A stretch of DNA of 64,000 nucleotides from Lachnospiraceae bacterium (GTDB taxonomy: Bacteria > Bacillota > Clostridia > Lachnospirales > Lachnospiraceae): the NCBI GenBank assembly GCA_022845955.1, contig AP025576.1, positions 3,658,001 to 3,722,000 on the forward strand, given 5' to 3'. Positions 60,249 to 64,000 of this stretch are shown here, in pieces; the first letter of the stretch is position 1; each line of letters starts with the position of its first letter. The notes under the pieces were generated by a model. That model made no database searches. It was not told the DNA's origin and saw nothing but the letters and a program-made list of their open reading frames with translations. The translations under genes were made by a program, and so were the position numbers.

Positions 60249-60260
60249 AAGGAGCACGTT

Positions 60261-61379
60261 ATGAAGCAACTCACCTTTGCCTTTATTGGGCTTGGACTTA
60301 TCGGCGGTTCCATCGCCAGAGCCATCCGGGCATCCATGCCGGACTGCTATATCCGGGCCTGTGATACGGACGGTGCAACACGGAAGCTGGCCCTGGAAGA
60401 AGGTATTATTGATGAAGCAGCGGAACGGGTTGACGAAGAAAACGGAGCCGCCTTCACGGATTGTGACTTTCTATTCTTATGCGCCCCGGTGTCCCAGAAT
60501 GACAGAAACCTCCGGTTAATCCGCAATTTCCTGTCCCTTCATCCCGGCTGTATCCTCACCGATGTGGGCAGCGTTAAAAGCACAATCCATGCCGCCATTG
60601 AAGAACTGGGCCTTACCGCTTCTTTTATCGGAGGCCATCCCATGGCCGGCAGCGAACGGATCGGCTACCAGAATTCCAAGGCCTCTTTATTGGAAAATGC
60701 CTATTATATCCTCACCCCTACTCCGGATGCCCCAAAAGAACAGGTGGAACGGTATGCCGCATTGGTTAAAGCAATGGGAGCCATCCCCCTGATTCTGGAT
60801 TACCGGCAGCATGACTATGTGACGGCGGCAATCAGCCACCTGCCTCATGTCATCGCTTCTTCCCTGGTGAATCTGGTAAAGGCCAGCGATAACGATGAAG
60901 GAATCATGAAATTGGTTGCTGCAGGGGGTTTTAAGGACATTACCCGTATCGCTTCTTCCTCCACGGTTATGTGGCAGCAGATCTGCCTGACGAACAGGGA
61001 AAACATATCACAGCTTCTGGAACGCTATATCAGTTCCCTTGAAAAAGTAAAGGATGAAATTGACCGAAAGGATGCAAGCCAGCTCTATTCCTTCTTCGAC
61101 ACGGCCAGGAACTACCGGGATTCCTTTATTGACGCTTCCAGCGGCCCTATCAAAAAAGTATACACCATCAATGTGGAAATTCCCGACGAAGCCGGCTCCC
61201 TGGCCTCCGTGGCCACTCTGCTGGCGCTGAACCATATCAGCATTAAAAATATCGGCATTGTCCATAACCGGGAATCGGAAGACGGTGTCCTGCGCATTGA
61301 ATTTTATGAAGAAGCTTCCATTGAGAAAGCGGAAAGACTGCTGAACAGCAGAGGTTATACAGTATTTATCAAAAACTAA
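60261..61379 (+). CDS. tyrA: prephenate dehydrogenase with C-terminal ACT domain
   Basis: Converts prephenate to 4-hydroxyphenylpyruvate for tyrosine. 372 residues: NAD-binding GLGLIGGSIARAIR near 12; VGSVKSTIHAAIEE near 102 and GGHPMAGSERIGY near 120 of the dehydrogenase core; helical dimer domain with ISHLPHVIASSLVNLV near 195; then a C-terminal ACT domain (about 298-370, VEIPDEAGSLASVATLL), expected to bind tyrosine and regulate the enzyme. RBS AAAGGAG precedes the ATG. It is in an operon with aroF. Confidence 0.96.
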   Translation: MKQLTFAFIGLGLIGGSIARAIRASMPDCYIRACDTDGATRKLALEEGIIDEAAERVDEENGAAFTDCDFLFLCAPVSQNDRNLRLIRNFLSLHPGCILTDVGSVKSTIHAAIEELGLTASFIGGHPMAGSERIGYQNSKASLLENAYYILTPTPDAPKEQVERYAALVKAMGAIPLILDYRQHDYVTAAISHLPHVIASSLVNLVKASDNDEGIMKLVAAGGFKDITRIASSSTVMWQQICLTNRENISQLLERYISSLEKVKDEIDRKDASQLYSFFDTARNYRDSFIDASSGPIKKVYTINVEIPDEAGSLASVATLLALNHISIKNIGIVHNRESEDGVLRIEFYEEASIEKAERLLNSRGYTVFIKN

Positions 61380-61394
61380 ACAGCAGTTCCCCAT

Positions 61395-61433
61395 AAAACG
61401 ACGCCGGCTTTCAAAAAGCCGGCGCCGTTTTTA
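61395..61433. terminator. bidirectional terminator between tyrA and the mannose enzyme gene
   Basis: GCCGGCTTT / AAAGCCGGC (61403-61411, 61415-61423), extended by AAAACG / CGTTTT across one mismatch, with TTTTT on the plus side. Confidence 0.9.
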
Positions 61434-63773
61434 TATATGGGTAATAATGATCTCTGCGTCCCCATCCAGACGGAATTTCTGTTCTCCGGCAGGAATGAAA
61501 ATACTGTCTCCGGCCTTCATCTGTATTCTTTCCGCCCCCTCCGCGTGCTGCAGCTGCGCCTTCCCTTTTACGCACAGCAACGAGTAAAAGGAGTTTCCGT
61601 CCTCCTCCAGCACATAAGAGCCATGGAGTGTACAGCTGACACACTCAAAATATTTGCAGCGGCTCAGGATGCGTAAAACCACCTCCTGCGTTTCTATGGT
61701 TTCGCTGTCAAACCGCTGCACTTCGTACTGGCTGTAATTCATGACCGCCAGCGCCTTCTCCATATGAAGCTCCCGGTAATTTCCATACTTGTCCCTGCGG
61801 TTATAATCATATAAACGATAGGTACAATTGGAACTTTGCTGGATTTCACATATCAGGCTTCCCTTGCCGATGGCATGAACGGTACCTGCCGGTATGAAAA
61901 AAGCCTCCCCCTGTTTGATGGGAATCCGGTTCAGCAGGGAAAGAATCGTGTCCTCTTCCACCGCCTTTTCCACCTCTTCCCGGGTTACATCCCGTTTAAA
62001 ACCGCAGTAAATGCAGGAATCCGGTTCGCACTGAAGGATGTACCACATTTCATTTTTCCCGTATTCATTTTCCTTTTCCAGGGCATAGGCATCATCCGGA
62101 TGAACCTGTACGGAAAGATTCTCTTTTGCATCAATCAGTTTGACCAGAAGCGGGAAACGTTCCAGCGGCTGGCATTTCCAGCCCCATTTTTCCTTCCCGA
62201 TCCGATCCAGATACTCGGAAAAAAGCAGCCCCTTATGACGCCCGGAAGCCACAATGCTCTGCCCTTCCTTATGGGCGGACAGCTCCCAGCTTTCCGCAAT
62301 GGTTTCATAGTCACATTTCTTAGCATAAATATCCCGAAGCCTGGTGCCTCCCCATAAGTAATCCTTGAAGGCGGGAAGCAGACGGACAAAAGGCTCCACC
62401 TGATAGCCCAGCTCCGCCTCCGACAGATCCCGGCTGCGCACAGAGATCAAGTCTCTTTCTTCCACCATTTCACCTGTGGATATCTCCATAAACACCAAAG
62501 GCTCATTTCCTATATTGGATATCTGGTGGGGGGTGTTTTCCGGTACTTCTATGCTGTCGTTGGGCCCGTATTCTCCTTCCCCGCCTTCCAGGATGATTCT
62601 GGCCCTTCCGCACACGATAATCCAATGCTCCGTTCGATGGGAGTGCTGGTGTGCATAGATCGTTTTTCCTTCCGTGATCATCACCTTGCGGACAACGTAG
62701 CGGGGATTCACATTCAGAAGCTCATAGGTTCCCCACGGCTTGTAAATGACCCTTCCCTGGTCAAAGTAATGCTGTTCCTCCGGATTTTCCCTCATGATAC
62801 CCTTCAGCTTCTCGGATTCCCCTGTCTTGCCAACATAAACCGCATCTTCTGTATTAATAATAGTGATATCCGTCAGATTGTTGGCTACCACAAGCTGACG
62901 GTCACTCTGATTCAGCACCGTCGTATTGGTGCTTTCATACACGATTTGATTTCTTTCGTCTCTCCGGATCCCGGTGAGAGATAAATCCTCCAGGCTTCCG
63001 ATATCCTGCCACTGAAAAGAGCTGTGAATCACCTTCCCTCTTCCGGTCCGTTCAAAAACACTTTTCTCAATAGGGACCGCCTGGATGCCTTCCAGTACCT
63101 CGGACGGATAATACGTATGTCTGCCTTTTACCTTCCTCATATAAAAGGCCGCTTCACAGGAATTGTATAACCATGGATAGAATTTCCGGATTTCCTGGAC
63201 CAGCGTCCCCACACGAAACAGAAACATACCGCTGTTAATCAGATAGTCCCCCGCTTCAAAATAGGAAGCCGCCGTGGCGGCATCCGGCTTTTCTATAAAG
63301 GAAAGCACCTCTTCTCCCCGGCAGCGGATATAACCGAACCGGGTTTCCGGCTTGCCTATATCCATACCGAAGGTGACAAGCCAGCCCTCTTTTGCCAGCT
63401 CCGCGGCCTTTGTTACATCATCTTTATAGGTAGCCCCTTCAATCAGATGATCACTTGCCACCACAAACATCAGTTCAGACAAAGGAAACTGCAGACACGA
63501 AAGCACAATGGCCGCGGTAGTTTTCCTCCCCACATCCTCCAGTACCAGCCTGTAGGTTATCCCCTGGAAAGCCTTCATCTGGTTTTCCACAATAAACTGG
63601 TATTCTTTATTGGTAACTATAATAAATTCATCGCAATAAGGAATATTCCTGGCAATAGTCTCCTGAAAAATGGAATGATCCTTCTGGATGCTGATAAACT
63701 GTTTCGGATAATTCTTTCTGGACAGCGGCCACAGCCTGTCGCCTCTTCCTCCTGCCAACACGAGACATTTCAT
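61431..63773 (-). CDS. fused mannose-1-P guanylyltransferase, cupin and class I mannose-6-P isomerase
   Basis: A 780-residue fusion that would make GDP-mannose from fructose-6-P if a phosphomannomutase is supplied elsewhere. Residues 1-270: nucleotidyltransferase with LAGGRGDRLWPLSRKNYPKQF segments (GGRGDRLWPLSR, YPKQF) and FIEKPD. About 345-460: type II PMI-like cupin (HQHSHRTEHW, VPENTPHQISN). About 475-780: class I, Firmicutes-type ManA with QVHPDD, PAGTVHAIGKG and YRLYDYNRRD, so metal ligands are present. ManC-cupin fusions are common; addition of a complete ManA is less so. ATG 63773 has AGGAG 9 nt upstream. It may supply cell-surface polysaccharide. Confidence 0.9.
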   Translation of the reverse strand: MKCLVLAGGRGDRLWPLSRKNYPKQFISIQKDHSIFQETIARNIPYCDEFIIVTNKEYQFIVENQMKAFQGITYRLVLEDVGRKTTAAIVLSCLQFPLSELMFVVASDHLIEGATYKDDVTKAAELAKEGWLVTFGMDIGKPETRFGYIRCRGEEVLSFIEKPDAATAASYFEAGDYLINSGMFLFRVGTLVQEIRKFYPWLYNSCEAAFYMRKVKGRHTYYPSEVLEGIQAVPIEKSVFERTGRGKVIHSSFQWQDIGSLEDLSLTGIRRDERNQIVYESTNTTVLNQSDRQLVVANNLTDITIINTEDAVYVGKTGESEKLKGIMRENPEEQHYFDQGRVIYKPWGTYELLNVNPRYVVRKVMITEGKTIYAHQHSHRTEHWIIVCGRARIILEGGEGEYGPNDSIEVPENTPHQISNIGNEPLVFMEISTGEMVEERDLISVRSRDLSEAELGYQVEPFVRLLPAFKDYLWGGTRLRDIYAKKCDYETIAESWELSAHKEGQSIVASGRHKGLLFSEYLDRIGKEKWGWKCQPLERFPLLVKLIDAKENLSVQVHPDDAYALEKENEYGKNEMWYILQCEPDSCIYCGFKRDVTREEVEKAVEEDTILSLLNRIPIKQGEAFFIPAGTVHAIGKGSLICEIQQSSNCTYRLYDYNRRDKYGNYRELHMEKALAVMNYSQYEVQRFDSETIETQEVVLRILSRCKYFECVSCTLHGSYVLEEDGNSFYSLLCVKGKAQLQHAEGAERIQMKAGDSIFIPAGEQKFRLDGDAEIIITHI

Positions 63774-63860
63774 ATGCATCTGCTCCTGTTTCTTTAAAAA
63801 TTTCTTTAAATCAGACCAATACGGCATTACTTACGGAAGCCGTTTCTTCACACACCTAAT

Positions 63861-63889
63861 ACTATAGCCGAAACCGGACTTTTTCACAA
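63861..63889 (-). promoter_or_regulatory. promoter of the mannose enzyme gene
   Basis: TTGTGA (63889-63884), 17-nt spacer, TATAGT (63866-63861) on the minus strand, 88 bp before the ATG. Confidence 0.6.
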
Positions 63890-63890
63890 G

Positions 63891-63920
63891 AAAAAAGAAC
63901 GGTAAAAACCGTCCTTTTTT
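63891..63920 (-). terminator. intrinsic terminator of the gene at the right edge
   Basis: AAAAAAGGACGGT / ACCGTTCTTTTTT on the minus strand with one mismatch (63908-63920 with 63891-63903). It lies downstream of the stop at 63963. A smaller stem TATGCC/GGCATA (63924-63938) precedes it. Confidence 0.8.
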
Positions 63921-63962
63921 ACGTATGCCATAGGCATATGTTCCCTCTTCAGTTGTCTTGTG

Positions 63963-64000
63963 TTATCCGTTCTTCTTCGTGGCTCCCAGCTTACGGGATT
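63963..64000 (-). CDS. 3' end of an unidentified gene
   Basis: The minus strand reads ...SRKLGATKKNG then TAA at 63965-63963, followed by a terminator. This basic 11-residue C-terminal fragment is too short to assign. Confidence 0.4.
   Translation of the reverse strand, partial: SRKLGATKKNG

Overview
The window looks like a contiguous piece of chromosome from a spore-forming, anaerobic Clostridia, most probably a Lachnospiraceae gut bacterium. This rests on the set of families seen, not on a database match: yqfC/yqfD sporulation genes, an EF-G-like paralogue, formate-tetrahydrofolate ligase next to folD, an NfnAB transhydrogenase pair, a Re-type citrate synthase candidate, flavodiiron protein, Rex, a leuS T-box, and a Cys/Gly-rich 'chorion-like' peptide. 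No rRNA, tRNA, transposase, phage gene or CRISPR array is visible. About 50 genes are supported, and most lie on the minus strand.

Layout. 1-6885: a minus-strand run of two flavoproteins, proB, a DUF896 protein, 5-formyl-THF cyclo-ligase, proA and the start of pepT. 6936-13985: an anchored protein of unknown role, then rlmH, an MBL hydrolase, yqfC-yqfD-phoH-ybeY and a SpoVB-like flippase. 14057-21905: two zinc-ribbon membrane proteins, nfnAB with a small Dabb gene, and one-carbon genes folD and fhs. 21922-34974: ftsK/spoIIIE, tepA, a polytopic membrane protein, metY, yebC, a CBS/CorC membrane protein, a mazF without visible antitoxin, alr, nnr and rex. 35160-42449: an ABC-F protein (plus strand), a LysM-GH18 spore-type hydrolase, GtrA, then an operon of Re-citrate synthase candidate, GntR regulator and isocitrate dehydrogenase behind a perfect 26-bp palindrome that overlaps its promoter. 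42774-45435: an accessory-looking block with a subtilisin-like protease, a G-run-rich tract, a 66-nt hairpin, a Cys/Gly-rich peptide with a recent internal duplication, and two unrecognised small genes. 45553-55608: flavodiiron protein, a GldA/GldFG-like ABC operon, leuS with its T-box leader, and a conserved-looking membrane protein. 55865-64000: a GT2 glycosyltransferase, an EF-G-like protein with altered GTPase motifs, aroF-tyrA, and a three-domain mannose enzyme fusion.

Two families of short dispersed repeats stand out. The first is an 18-bp imperfect palindrome that reads MEAKHS when translated. It occurs in frame in FtsK, a subtilase and an ABC ATPase, in reverse orientation in an ABC-F linker, and as three tandem copies in the non-coding leuS T-box leader. 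Together these behave like a miniature palindromic element tolerated in protein linkers and RNA leaders. The second has the core GTAACNGTTC and occurs seven times in intergenic gaps, usually with an inverted partner. I consider the MEAKHS element the best candidate for something undescribed, followed by the protease / Cys-rich peptide block.

Functional links: nfnAB, fhs, folD, Rex and the citrate synthase-IDH operon fit redox and one-carbon metabolism of a fermentative or acetogenic anaerobe. The yqfCD, SpoVB-like, SpoIIIE, TepA and GH18-LysM genes fit endospore formation.
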